From Kluyvera sp036759925 (GTDB lineage: Bacteria > Pseudomonadota > Gammaproteobacteria > Enterobacterales > Enterobacteriaceae), in contig NZ_JAPKIB010000005.1 in NCBI RefSeq assembly GCF_036759925.1, positions 186,001 through 250,000 on the forward strand: a stretch of DNA of 64,000 bases, written 5' to 3'. Positions 51,494-59,636 of this stretch are shown here, piece after piece; the first letter of the stretch is position 1; each line of letters starts with the position of its first letter. The notes below the pieces were generated by a model. That model did no database searches. It was not told the DNA's origin and saw only the letters and a program-made list of their open reading frames with translations. A program made the position numbers and the translations under genes.

Positions 51494-53368
51494 ATGATGG
51501 ACAATTTACGCACGGCAGCCAACAGCGTCGTGATCAAAGTCATTTTCGGGCTCATTATCGTGTCGTTCATTTTGACCGGCGTGAGTGGTTACCTGATCGG
51601 CGGTAACAATAATTTTGCCGCAAAAGTGAATGGCCAGGAAATTGGCCGCGGCCAGTTTGAAAATGCCGTTGCTAGCGAGCGTAACCGCATGCAGCAGCAG
51701 CTTGGCGACCAGTACTCAGAACTGGCGGCCAACGAAAACTACATCAAAACGATGCGTCAGCAGGTGCTGAACCGCCTGATCGACGAATCGCTGCTGGATC
51801 AGTACGCGAAGACTTTAGGTCTTAGCATCAGCGATGAGCAGGTGCGTAAAGCGATTTTCGCCACCCCAGCTTTCCAGACCGACGGCAAATTTGATAACAC
51901 CCGCTACAACGCGCTGGTGAATCAGATGGGCATGACGGCGGATCAGTACGCGCAGGCGCTGCGTAACCAACTGACGACCCAACAGCTGATTAACGCCGTT
52001 GCCGGTACCGACTTTATGCTGCCGGACGAAACCGACCAGCTGGCCGAACTGGTTGCGCAGCAGCGTTTGGTTCGCGAAGCGACGATCGACGTGAATGCGC
52101 TGGCGGCGAAGCAGCAGGTTTCCGATCAGGAAGTCTCTAGCTACTACGAGCAGAACAAGAGTCAGTTTGTCGCGCCGGAACAGTTCCGCGTAAGCTACAT
52201 CAAGCTGGACGCTGCCTCCATGAGCGAGTCCGTTTCTGACGACGAAATTCAGTCCTACTACGACCAGCATCAGGATCAGTTCACTCAGCCGCAGCGCGAT
52301 CGCTACAGCGTGATTCAGACCAAAACTGAAGCGGATGCGAAAGCGGTACTGGACGCCCTGAACAAAGGCGCTGACTTCGCTGCACTGGCAAAAGAGAAAT
52401 CAGCTGACATCATCTCTGCACGTAACGGCGGCGATATGGGTTGGCTGGAAGCTTCTACCACGCCTGACGAGCTGAAAAATGCCGGTCTGAAAGAAAAAGG
52501 CCAACTGTCTGGCGTGATCAAATCCTCCGTGGGCTTCCTGGTCGCGCGTCTTGACGACGTACAGGCAGCACAGGTGAAACCGCTGGCTGACGTGCGCAAA
52601 GAGATTGCGGACAAAGTGAAGCAGGAAAAATCGCTCGACGCTTACTATGCACTGCAGCAGAAAGTGAGCGACGCGGCGAGTAACGACAACGACTCTCTGG
52701 CGGGTGCAGAGCAGGCGGCTGGCGTGAAAGCGGTTGAGACCGGTTGGTTTGACCGTAACAGCCTGCCGGCCGAGCTGAACTTCAAGCCGGTATCTGAGGC
52801 TATCTTCAACGGTGGTCTGGTTGGCGAGAACGGCATGCCGGGCAGCAACTCAGACATCATCACCGTTGACGGCGATCGTGCCTTCGTCATTCGCGTGAGC
52901 GAGCACAAAGCCGAAGCGGTGAAACCGCTGGCGGAAGTGAAAGCGCAGGTGACCGATATCGTTAAGCACAACAAAGCAGAGCAGCAGGCTAAACTGGATG
53001 CTGAAAAACTGCTGGTCGCGCTGAAAGACGGTAAAGGCGACGACGCGATGAAAGCGGCAGGCCTGACCTTTAGCGCCAGCAAAACCCTGAGCCGCGCTGG
53101 TCAGGATCCGCTGAGCCAGGCTGCCTTCGCACTGCCGCTGCCGCAGAAAGACAAACCAAGCTACGGTATCGGCAACGATATGCAGGGCAACGTGGTTCTG
53201 CTAGCGCTGGACGAAGTGAAAGCGGGCGAAATGCCGGAAGCGCAGAAGAAAGCGATGGTTCAGGGTATTACCCAGAACAACGCGCAAATCGCCTTCGAAG
53301 CGATGATGAACAACCTGCGTAAATCCGCGAAGATTAAGCTCGGCGACATCATCGACCAGCAGCAATAA
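51494..53368 (+). CDS. ppiD: Periplasmic folding chaperone PpiD
   Basis: 624 residues from the ATG at 51494 (MMDNLRTAANSVVIKVIFG); upstream codons to 51443 are unconserved. One membrane helix at about 16-36 anchors a large periplasmic part. The parvulin-like domain lies at about 266-355 (QRDRYSVIQTKTEADAKAV to GVIKSSVGFLVARLDD). PpiD meets proteins leaving the SecYEG channel; its isomerase activity is weak or absent in E. coli. It ends at a terminator. Confidence 0.96.
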   Translation: MMDNLRTAANSVVIKVIFGLIIVSFILTGVSGYLIGGNNNFAAKVNGQEIGRGQFENAVASERNRMQQQLGDQYSELAANENYIKTMRQQVLNRLIDESLLDQYAKTLGLSISDEQVRKAIFATPAFQTDGKFDNTRYNALVNQMGMTADQYAQALRNQLTTQQLINAVAGTDFMLPDETDQLAELVAQQRLVREATIDVNALAAKQQVSDQEVSSYYEQNKSQFVAPEQFRVSYIKLDAASMSESVSDDEIQSYYDQHQDQFTQPQRDRYSVIQTKTEADAKAVLDALNKGADFAALAKEKSADIISARNGGDMGWLEASTTPDELKNAGLKEKGQLSGVIKSSVGFLVARLDDVQAAQVKPLADVRKEIADKVKQEKSLDAYYALQQKVSDAASNDNDSLAGAEQAAGVKAVETGWFDRNSLPAELNFKPVSEAIFNGGLVGENGMPGSNSDIITVDGDRAFVIRVSEHKAEAVKPLAEVKAQVTDIVKHNKAEQQAKLDAEKLLVALKDGKGDDAMKAAGLTFSASKTLSRAGQDPLSQAAFALPLPQKDKPSYGIGNDMQGNVVLLALDEVKAGEMPEAQKKAMVQGITQNNAQIAFEAMMNNLRKSAKIKLGDIIDQQQ

Positions 53369-53411
53369 TCGGAATTCGCTTCGCATAATTTTGTAATGCG
53401 ATGTACATATC

Positions 53412-53436
53412 AAAGGCCGCTTTCGCGGCCTTTTCC
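53412..53436 (+). terminator. Terminator after ppiD
   Basis: AAAGGCCGC and GCGGCCTTT enclose TTTC, followed by T. Confidence 0.85.
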
Positions 53437-53516
53437 ACATTTGAAATCTGCCTTTTGAACCGTTGCGCGCTAACCGTTATGGTGCTTTCGCTATCAATCA
53501 ACAAGGAGAAATCAAG

Positions 53517-53894
53517 ATGAAACGTGGAATCAAAATGTCTGTTATGGCTGCGGTACTAGCGTGTGCGGGGATGAGCTTTAGCGTTCAGGCGGCAGCGCCT
53601 GCTGCGGCGAAAACGCAGGCGGCGCAGACAAAAGCCAGTACGGATACCGGAGAGCAGGTGAAAGCCGCGCCTGCCGCTAAAATGGCGGAAGATGAAGGGA
53701 CCAGGGTCAGCATCAATACCGCGTCGGCAGAGGCGTTAGCGCAGGCGATGAACGGTGTAGGGTTGAAAAAGGCGCAGGCCATCGTTAGCTATCGTGAAGA
53801 GTACGGCCCGTTCAAAACGGTGGACGATCTCAAGCAGGTGCCGGGAATGGGCAGTTCGCTCGTTGAGCGTAATCTGGCGCACCTCACGCTTTAA
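53517..53894 (+). CDS. ybaV: Helix-hairpin-helix (ComEA-like) secreted protein YbaV
   Basis: 125 residues from the ATG at 53517 with AAGGAG upstream. A signal peptide (to about residue 26, VQAAAP) and a low-complexity Ala/Lys linker precede a tandem HhH domain (SINTASAEALAQAMNGVGLK to DLKQVPGMGSSLVERNLAHL) that binds DNA in ComEA proteins. In E. coli and relatives it is associated with DNA-uptake functions, but the role is unsettled. The linker length is slightly larger than in E. coli (123 residues). Confidence 0.92.
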   Translation: MKRGIKMSVMAAVLACAGMSFSVQAAAPAAAKTQAAQTKASTDTGEQVKAAPAAKMAEDEGTRVSINTASAEALAQAMNGVGLKKAQAIVSYREEYGPFKTVDDLKQVPGMGSSLVERNLAHLTL

Positions 53895-54003
53895 TTTGCA
53901 TCAGGTGTTTGCACTCGTCTGAAAATTTGCCAGACTAAAGAGGTCATACCAGTGGTGTGACCTCTGACTCTATGTAAAAACAAAATAATAAGGCTATGGC
54001 GCT

Positions 54004-54402
54004 ATGCAGACACAAATCAAAGTTCGCGGTTATCACCTGGATGTCTATCAGCACGTAAACAACGCTCGCTATCTGGAGTTTCTCGAAGAGGCCCGCTGGG
54101 ATGGGTTGGAGAGCAGCGCGGGGTTCCAGTGGATGAGTGCGAACCACATCGCTTTTGTGGTGGTGAACATCAATATTAATTACCGTCGCCCGGCGGTGCT
54201 GGGTGACCTGCTGACGGTGACCAGCAAGGTGCAGCAATTGAACGGTAAAAGCGGCGTATTAAGTCAGGTGGTCACGCTGGAGCCTGAAGGGCAGATAGTT
54301 GCCGACGCGCTGATTACCTTCGTCTGTATCGACTTAAAAACGCAGAAGGCGCTGGCGCTGGAAGGGGAGTTGCTGGAGCATCTGGAAGCAATGGTTGAGT
54401 AA
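54004..54402 (+). CDS. fadM: Long-chain acyl-CoA thioesterase FadM (YbaW)
   Basis: 132 residues, single hotdog fold. The active-site aspartate lies in YHLDVYQHVNNARYLEFLEEAR near residue 13, the signature of this thioesterase group. FadM hydrolyses long-chain acyl-CoA, notably dienoyl products of incomplete oleate beta-oxidation, and is FadR-controlled in E. coli. It converges with queC across a REP pair. Confidence 0.95.
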   Translation: MQTQIKVRGYHLDVYQHVNNARYLEFLEEARWDGLESSAGFQWMSANHIAFVVVNININYRRPAVLGDLLTVTSKVQQLNGKSGVLSQVVTLEPEGQIVADALITFVCIDLKTQKALALEGELLEHLEAMVE

Positions 54403-54411
54403 TGTGCCTGT

Positions 54412-54486
54412 CCCGGGGGCGGCGTAAACGCCTTGCCCGGGCTACATGACATAACGGTAGCCCGGACGAGCGCAAGCGACCCCGGG
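54412..54486. repeat. Pair of REP-like units between fadM and queC
   Basis: CCCGGG...CCCGGGCTAC (54412-54445) and GTAGCCCGGACGAGCGCAAG...CCCCGGGA (54458-54486) are oppositely oriented, forming a BIME-like pair related to the elements at 17772 and 23603. Confidence 0.8.
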
Positions 54487-54499
54487 AACGTCTCCAGAC

Positions 54500-55195
54500 C
54501 TATTTCAGCCCCGTCTTCTGCTTCATTGCCGCCATCACCCCTGGCTTATCCGCCAGATAATGATTCAGCCCATTTGCTCGCAGATTACAGGCCGCGCAGT
54601 GGCCGCAGCCATTGCCTTTGATGCCGTTGTAGCAGGTGAGCGTTTCGGTACGGACCAGGTCCAGCTTGTCCCAGTAGTCCGCCAGCGCCCAGGTCTGCGC
54701 TTTATCGAGCCACATCAGCGGCGTTTCAAAGCGAATGTCTTTTGCCATGCCCAGGCTAACCGCATGGTTCAGGGCCTTCACGAATTCGTCACGACAGTCT
54801 GGATACCCGGAGAAGTCAGTCTCGCAGACACCGGTGATGACGGCTTCTGCCTTCACCTGATAAGCATAAATAGCCGCCAGCGTCAGGAACAGAATGTTGC
54901 GCCCCGGCACGAAAGTATTCGGAATACCGTTGGCATCCGGTTCGTAGTCCGGCACGGGAATGCTGTCGCGGGTCAGGCTGCTGACCGCCAGTTCATTGAG
55001 CAGGGTAACGTCCAGCACCTTGTGCGCGCGCGCGCCCAGCGTTAAGGCCAGTTCACGGGCGACGTCAATTTCAGCGCGATGGCGCTGGCCATAATCAAAC
55101 GTGACGCAGTGAACTTCATCATATTGATGCAGCGCCTGCACCAGGCATGTTGTGGAATCTTGTCCACCGCTAAAGACGACAACGGCACGTTTCAT
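54500..55195 (-). CDS. queC: 7-cyano-7-deazaguanine synthase QueC
   Basis: 231 residues, the E. coli length. QueC converts 7-carboxy-7-deazaguanine to preQ0 using ATP and ammonia, the route to queuosine finished by tgt and queA earlier in this window. The PP-loop SGGQDST is at 9-15 and the zinc ligands C188, C197, C200 and C203 (NGCGHCAACNLR) are intact. It is downstream of ybaE on the same strand. Confidence 0.97.
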   Translation of the reverse strand: MKRAVVVFSGGQDSTTCLVQALHQYDEVHCVTFDYGQRHRAEIDVARELALTLGARAHKVLDVTLLNELAVSSLTRDSIPVPDYEPDANGIPNTFVPGRNILFLTLAAIYAYQVKAEAVITGVCETDFSGYPDCRDEFVKALNHAVSLGMAKDIRFETPLMWLDKAQTWALADYWDKLDLVRTETLTCYNGIKGNGCGHCAACNLRANGLNHYLADKPGVMAAMKQKTGLK

Positions 55196-55262
55196 GGCTT
55201 TTCCTGTCAGTAACTCTAAAAGCCGCTATGGTAACGCCTGCGCGCCGTGGCGACCAGCTTCT

Positions 55263-56963
55263 TCACCGCGTTGTTGGCGGCAGCCAGGCGGCGGAAAAGT
55301 CAAACCAGCCGCGGGCGTTCAGGCGAATGCCGTTGACTCCCGGCGGCGCGCTGACCTGATACTGATAATTAAATAGCGGCGTCAGCATTGCTTCACTCAT
55401 CAGACGGGTAAAGATGTGCTTCAGCGCGGCGATTCGCTGACTATCGTTTGGCAACGCCTGAGCGTCGTCTAATGCCTGGCGAACGCGGCTGGCCTGCTGT
55501 TCGGTAAAGAGCGCGGGCCATAGCGCATCGCAGCGTAGCCACTGCTCCAACGCGTACTCCGGCATCTCGCCAATCAGGCGGTCACCCATAAACAGGTCGG
55601 CTTTTGGCAGGTCCGGACAGCCGGTCCAGCTTTTAGCATCATAAAAAATCACCGTCAGCTCGCAGCCCAGTTTCGCCAGGGCTGTTTTTAACTCTTCGGC
55701 CATGGTGTGCAGTTCTACCGGCAAATGGTAGATAAGCGTCAGGTGGGGCGGTAGGGCAACATCGGGGGCGTCTTTCGGCAGCGGGATATCCCAGCCGGGC
55801 AGCATCTCTTCGCTGGGGGTAATCAGGTTTTCCCCCAACGGTAGGCTTTGCAGCAGGCCGGAGCGATGAATCAGCCCGATGACCCTCTGCGCCTGTGCGC
55901 TGCTCAGACGCGGGCTCTGGCGCAGTGCCAGATAGCAGAATCCAAGGCTGATGCTGTGGCTGACGAGCCGCAGTTCGCCAAGCTCCTCTGGTTTGCCAAT
56001 GGCAATCTGCACCGGATGCTGACAGCTGGTTCCCAGCCCCTGCTCGAAAAGCTGCGGGGTGATCCAGTATTCAATGGCCTGCAGCAGCGGGTGGCTCTGG
56101 TGATAGCGATGATGGCTCTCAATGCGCACCAGCTCCGGCTCAAAAATTTTCAGCATAAATGGACCGGTGCCCTGCGATGGTTCGTCCGGATGTGCCAGCA
56201 CGCTACAGTAGCTCGCCAGTCGATGCGGTAGCCAATAATCCGGATGATGCAGCGTGAAGGTCAGACACTGCGGATGCGTCTGCGTAATGGCTTTCACGCT
56301 GGAAAAGAGCTTCGCCAGTTCGGGCAGTTCCAGCAGCATCAGCAATCGTCGGCGAAGCTGCTCGGTCTCAACGGCATCGCCGTTGTGCCAGTGCAGGGTC
56401 GAACGAATATAAAACTGCCAGCACAACCCATCGTCGGAAACCGACCAGTGGTGCGCCAGGTCGCCCTGCGGCTGTGAGGCTTCATGGTTAAAGCGGGTCA
56501 GGCCAGAGTAAATCTGCCCGGCAAGGTGCTGCTCGGCGCGACCGGCCAGGAAGCCAGGATGCAGTGGCTCCAGCGGACGGTAGTAAGGAATACGCAGCGT
56601 CGGCGTATTGTTTTGCCACTGGCCGCCGAGAAACGGGTGCAGCAACGCCCTCAGCTCAACCGGTGCAATCTGCGCCAGCTCCAGCGCATTATGCTGCTCG
56701 CCGCGGTTCAGTGCGGTTTCCATCATCTCATTGCGCAGCGTTTCTGGCGCGGTGTGGAACCGTAACCGCCCGCGCTTGCCACGCCCGGACTGCGCTTGCC
56801 AGCTCAGCCAGCCCGCCTCTTGTGCCTGGCGCAGCAGAGTACGCACGTGCCGCTCGCTGCAAAAACAACGGGCGGCCAGCTCGGCGATGGTGACCTGCTG
56901 ATCTTCTCCCTGCGACGGCAGCCACAGGCGCTGGAACTGATTTAAACGGTTTAACTGGCGCAT
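55263..56963 (-). CDS. ybaE: SgrR-family HTH and extracytoplasmic-binding-domain regulator YbaE
   Basis: 566 residues from the ATG at 56963 (MRQLNRLNQFQRLWLPSQG), the E. coli length. An N-terminal winged helix (ELAARCFCSERHVRTLLRQA) is followed by a solute-binding-protein-5-like domain (from about residue 160, TPTLRIPYYRPLEPLHPGF). SgrR has this architecture and senses a small molecule to control sugar-phosphate stress; the ligand of YbaE is not known. It is divergent from cof. Confidence 0.9.
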   Translation of the reverse strand: MRQLNRLNQFQRLWLPSQGEDQQVTIAELAARCFCSERHVRTLLRQAQEAGWLSWQAQSGRGKRGRLRFHTAPETLRNEMMETALNRGEQHNALELAQIAPVELRALLHPFLGGQWQNNTPTLRIPYYRPLEPLHPGFLAGRAEQHLAGQIYSGLTRFNHEASQPQGDLAHHWSVSDDGLCWQFYIRSTLHWHNGDAVETEQLRRRLLMLLELPELAKLFSSVKAITQTHPQCLTFTLHHPDYWLPHRLASYCSVLAHPDEPSQGTGPFMLKIFEPELVRIESHHRYHQSHPLLQAIEYWITPQLFEQGLGTSCQHPVQIAIGKPEELGELRLVSHSISLGFCYLALRQSPRLSSAQAQRVIGLIHRSGLLQSLPLGENLITPSEEMLPGWDIPLPKDAPDVALPPHLTLIYHLPVELHTMAEELKTALAKLGCELTVIFYDAKSWTGCPDLPKADLFMGDRLIGEMPEYALEQWLRCDALWPALFTEQQASRVRQALDDAQALPNDSQRIAALKHIFTRLMSEAMLTPLFNYQYQVSAPPGVNGIRLNARGWFDFSAAWLPPTTR

Positions 56964-57062
56964 AGAAACCCGGAACAATAAATATCAACTATTCAGTATT
57001 ACTTCCGTATATCCCAGCAGATACTGAGTGGCAAGAGAGAGCGATCACAGGCGGGATAAAAG

Positions 57063-57881
57063 ATGGCAAGACTGGCAGCATTTGATATGGATGGCACCCT
57101 TTTGATGCCAGACCATCGTTTAGGCGAGAGAACCGTGGCGGTGCTGAAGCGCCTGCGTGAACGGAACATCACGCTGACCTTTGCCACTGGTCGTCACGTG
57201 CTGGAAATGCGCCCGCTGGTGGAAAAACTGTCGCTGAATGCCTTCCTGATAACCGGCAACGGTACGCGTATTCATACCCAGCAGGGGGAAGTGCTGCACC
57301 GTAGCGATCTCTCCCCGGACGTAGCGGAAGAGGTGCTGCACACTCGTTGGGATACGCAGGCCAGCGTCCATGTCTTTAACGATGGCGGCTGGTTTACCGG
57401 ACGCGAAATACCGGAAATGTTAAAGGCGCACGTGTATAGCGGTTTCCGCTATCAGCTTCGCGACCTGCGCATGATGCCGGCGCATCAGGTGACAAAGATC
57501 TGCTTTTGCGGCGATCACGACGATCTCTGCCGTCTGCGGGTGCAATTAGTCGAGGCGTTCGATAAGCGCGCAGATATCTGTTTCTCCGCCGTCGACTGCC
57601 TGGAAGTATTGCCGCTCGGCAGCAATAAAGGCGCGGCGCTGTCGGTGCTGAGTCGCCATCTGGGCGTGGGTATGGACGAGTGCATGGCCTTTGGCGATGC
57701 GATGAATGACCGTGAAATGCTGGGGCTCGTGGGGCGCGGCGTTATCATGGGAAATGCGATGGGGCAGCTTAAAGCGGCGCTACCCCATCTACCGATTATC
57801 GGAAACTGCAAAAATCAGGCGGTTTCTCACTATTTAGCTCATTGGCTGGACACACCTAATCTTCCTTATTCCCCCGAATAG
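57063..57881 (+). CDS. cof: HAD-superfamily HMP-PP phosphatase Cof
   Basis: 272 residues. The nucleophile motif is FDMDGTLL (D8 and D10), with the C2-type cap and the last motif AFGDAMNDREML near residue 215. Cof hydrolyses hydroxymethylpyrimidine diphosphate and, in vitro, pyridoxal phosphate and other phosphates in E. coli. It converges with the cysteine desulfhydrase gene, with a terminator between. Confidence 0.95.
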   Translation: MARLAAFDMDGTLLMPDHRLGERTVAVLKRLRERNITLTFATGRHVLEMRPLVEKLSLNAFLITGNGTRIHTQQGEVLHRSDLSPDVAEEVLHTRWDTQASVHVFNDGGWFTGREIPEMLKAHVYSGFRYQLRDLRMMPAHQVTKICFCGDHDDLCRLRVQLVEAFDKRADICFSAVDCLEVLPLGSNKGAALSVLSRHLGVGMDECMAFGDAMNDREMLGLVGRGVIMGNAMGQLKAALPHLPIIGNCKNQAVSHYLAHWLDTPNLPYSPE

Positions 57882-57896
57882 AGAGACCTTCCAGCA

Positions 57897-57927
57897 AGCC
57901 AGGCTCCGTTGATGCCTGGCTTTTTTT
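57897..57927 (+). terminator. Terminator after cof
   Basis: AGCCAGGC and GCCTGGCT enclose nine bases, followed by seven T; it just touches the cdsH stop on the opposite strand. Confidence 0.85.
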
Positions 57928-58978
57928 ATTTCTCTACCAGAGCGTTGATAGCCTGTCGCCACGGTGCCGTGTCGCCGATGTTATTCGCCACCCACTCTGG
58001 GTTGTAGTAGGTGTCGAGGTAGCGCTCACCGCTGTCGCACAGTAGCGTCACGATCGAGCCGGTTTTCCCTTCATCGCGCATCTGCGCGGCTAACTGTAAC
58101 GCGCCCCACATATTGGTCCCGGTAGACGCGCCGACCTTACGGCCAAGCTGCGTTTCCAGCCACTGAGCGGTAGCGACGCTTGCGGCATCAGGCACGCGCA
58201 GCATGTTATCAACCACGTCAGGAATAAACGACGGCTCGACGCGCGGACGGCCAATACCTTCAATTTTGCTGCCGACGCTGCCGCGAAGATTCACATCACG
58301 GTGCTGCCAGTAGTCCATAAACACGGAGTTCTCCGGGTCGACCACCATCAGTTGGGTTTCATAGCCCTGACAGCGAATGTAGCGGCCGATGGTGGCAGAA
58401 GTGCCGCCGGTGCCCGCGCTCATCACCACCCATGTTGGTACCGGGTTGGGTTCGTGCGACATCTGACGGAAAATGCTGTCGGCAATGTTGTTGTTGCCGC
58501 GCCAGTCGGTGGCGCGTTCGGCGTAGGTGAACTGATCCATATAGTGGCCGTTCAGCTCGCGGGCCAGGGTTTCCGAGGCGGCGTAGATTTCACACGCGCT
58601 CTCGACGAAGTGGCAGCGTCCGCCGTAAAACTCAATCTGCTCAACCTTACGTTTCGCCGTGCAGGAGGGCATCACGGCGATAAACGGCAGGCCAAGCAGG
58701 CGGGCGAAATAGGCTTCGGAAACCGCCGTTGATCCGGACGACGATTCAATAATGGTGGTGCCTTCTTTGATCCAGCCATTGCACAGGCCGTAAAGGAACA
58801 GCGAACGTGCCAGACGGTGTTTGAGGCTACCGGTCGGGTGCGTGCTTTCATCTTTCAGGTAGAGCTGAATGCCGGGAAAAGCCGGTAGCGCCAGGCGGAT
58901 TAAATGCGTGTCGGCGCTGCGTTGGTAGTCGGCGTTAATTTCGCTGATGGCGTGTTTGACCCAGGTGCTATTCATCAT
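57926..58978 (-). CDS. cdsH: PLP-dependent cysteine desulfhydrase (cysteine synthase family)
   Basis: 350 residues from the first ATG of MMNSTWVKHA (58978); a long apparent extension to 59386 is antisense to decR and not real. The PLP lysine is K53 (THPTGSLKHRLARS), and IIESSSGSTAVSEAYFA is the substrate loop. It corresponds to CdsH of Salmonella and CcdA of Pantoea, enzymes that split excess cysteine to pyruvate, ammonia and sulfide. It is divergent from decR across a 112-bp gap with paired operator-like motifs. K-12 lacks this gene at this place. Confidence 0.85.
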   Translation of the reverse strand: MMNSTWVKHAISEINADYQRSADTHLIRLALPAFPGIQLYLKDESTHPTGSLKHRLARSLFLYGLCNGWIKEGTTIIESSSGSTAVSEAYFARLLGLPFIAVMPSCTAKRKVEQIEFYGGRCHFVESACEIYAASETLARELNGHYMDQFTYAERATDWRGNNNIADSIFRQMSHEPNPVPTWVVMSAGTGGTSATIGRYIRCQGYETQLMVVDPENSVFMDYWQHRDVNLRGSVGSKIEGIGRPRVEPSFIPDVVDNMLRVPDAASVATAQWLETQLGRKVGASTGTNMWGALQLAAQMRDEGKTGSIVTLLCDSGERYLDTYYNPEWVANNIGDTAPWRQAINALVEK

Positions 58979-59022
58979 TATTTTCCGTTTGTCATTTTGT
59001 GCCCAGCTTAGCGAAAAGTGCA

Positions 59023-59078
59023 GAAAAATTTGTTGCCATCTGACCTTTAAAATAGAATTAAGAGAGAAAAATTTTCTC
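59023..59078. promoter_or_regulatory. Candidate DecR operator region between cdsH and decR
   Basis: GAAAAATTT occurs twice in the same direction, at 59023-59031 and 59066-59074. The second is in the palindrome GAGAAAA-A-TTTTCTC (59064-59078). The 43-base distance is close to four helical turns, as expected for Lrp-type binding. The regulator assignment is inference. Confidence 0.5.
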
Positions 59079-59090
59079 CCGGTGACCGAC

Positions 59091-59549
59091 ATGTTAGATA
59101 AAATTGACCGAAAGCTTCTGGCCCTACTACAAAATGACTGCACGCTCTCTTTGCAGGCGTTAGCAGATGCCGTTAATCTGACCACCACACCGTGCTGGAA
59201 ACGACTAAAACGTCTGGAAGATGACGGTATACTGCTTGGCCGCGTCGCCTTACTGGATGCGGAAAAGCTTGGGCTTGGGTTAACGGCGTTTGTGCTGATA
59301 AAGACCCAGCACCACAGCAGCGATTGGTACAGCCTTTTTGTGAGCGAAGTGACGCAAATGCCCGAAGTGTTGGGCTTCTGGCGCATGGCCGGGGAGTATG
59401 ACTACCTGATGCGCGTCCAGGTGGCGGACATGAAACGCTACGATGATTTTTATAAAAGCCTGGTGAACCGCGTCCCCGGACTGTCGGATGTCACCTCAAG
59501 CTTTGCGATGGAACAGATTAAATACACCACTGCTCTCCCCATCGAATAA
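59091..59549 (+). CDS. decR: Lrp/AsnC-type cysteine-sensing regulator DecR
   Basis: 152 residues from the ATG at 59091 (MLDKIDRKLLALLQNDCTLS). An N-terminal helix-turn-helix (ALADAVNLTTTPCWKRLKRL) and a RAM effector domain are present. DecR (YbaO) activates cysteine-desulfidase genes with excess cysteine in E. coli, and its Pantoea homologue controls ccdA. The divergent cdsH is therefore the probable local target. It is followed by mdlA after 87 bases. Confidence 0.95.
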   Translation: MLDKIDRKLLALLQNDCTLSLQALADAVNLTTTPCWKRLKRLEDDGILLGRVALLDAEKLGLGLTAFVLIKTQHHSSDWYSLFVSEVTQMPEVLGFWRMAGEYDYLMRVQVADMKRYDDFYKSLVNRVPGLSDVTSSFAMEQIKYTTALPIE

Positions 59550-59636
59550 TACTTTTTCTGGGATTTTCTCTTTGCCCTTCGAGCTGCCAGGGCGGCAGCG
59601 CAGGACGAAGAGAATCGACGTTCAGGATTTTACCGC

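Noticed and set aside
58979..59386. N-terminal extension of cdsH across decR
   Set aside because: Antisense to the well-conserved decR gene; the conserved start is at 58978.
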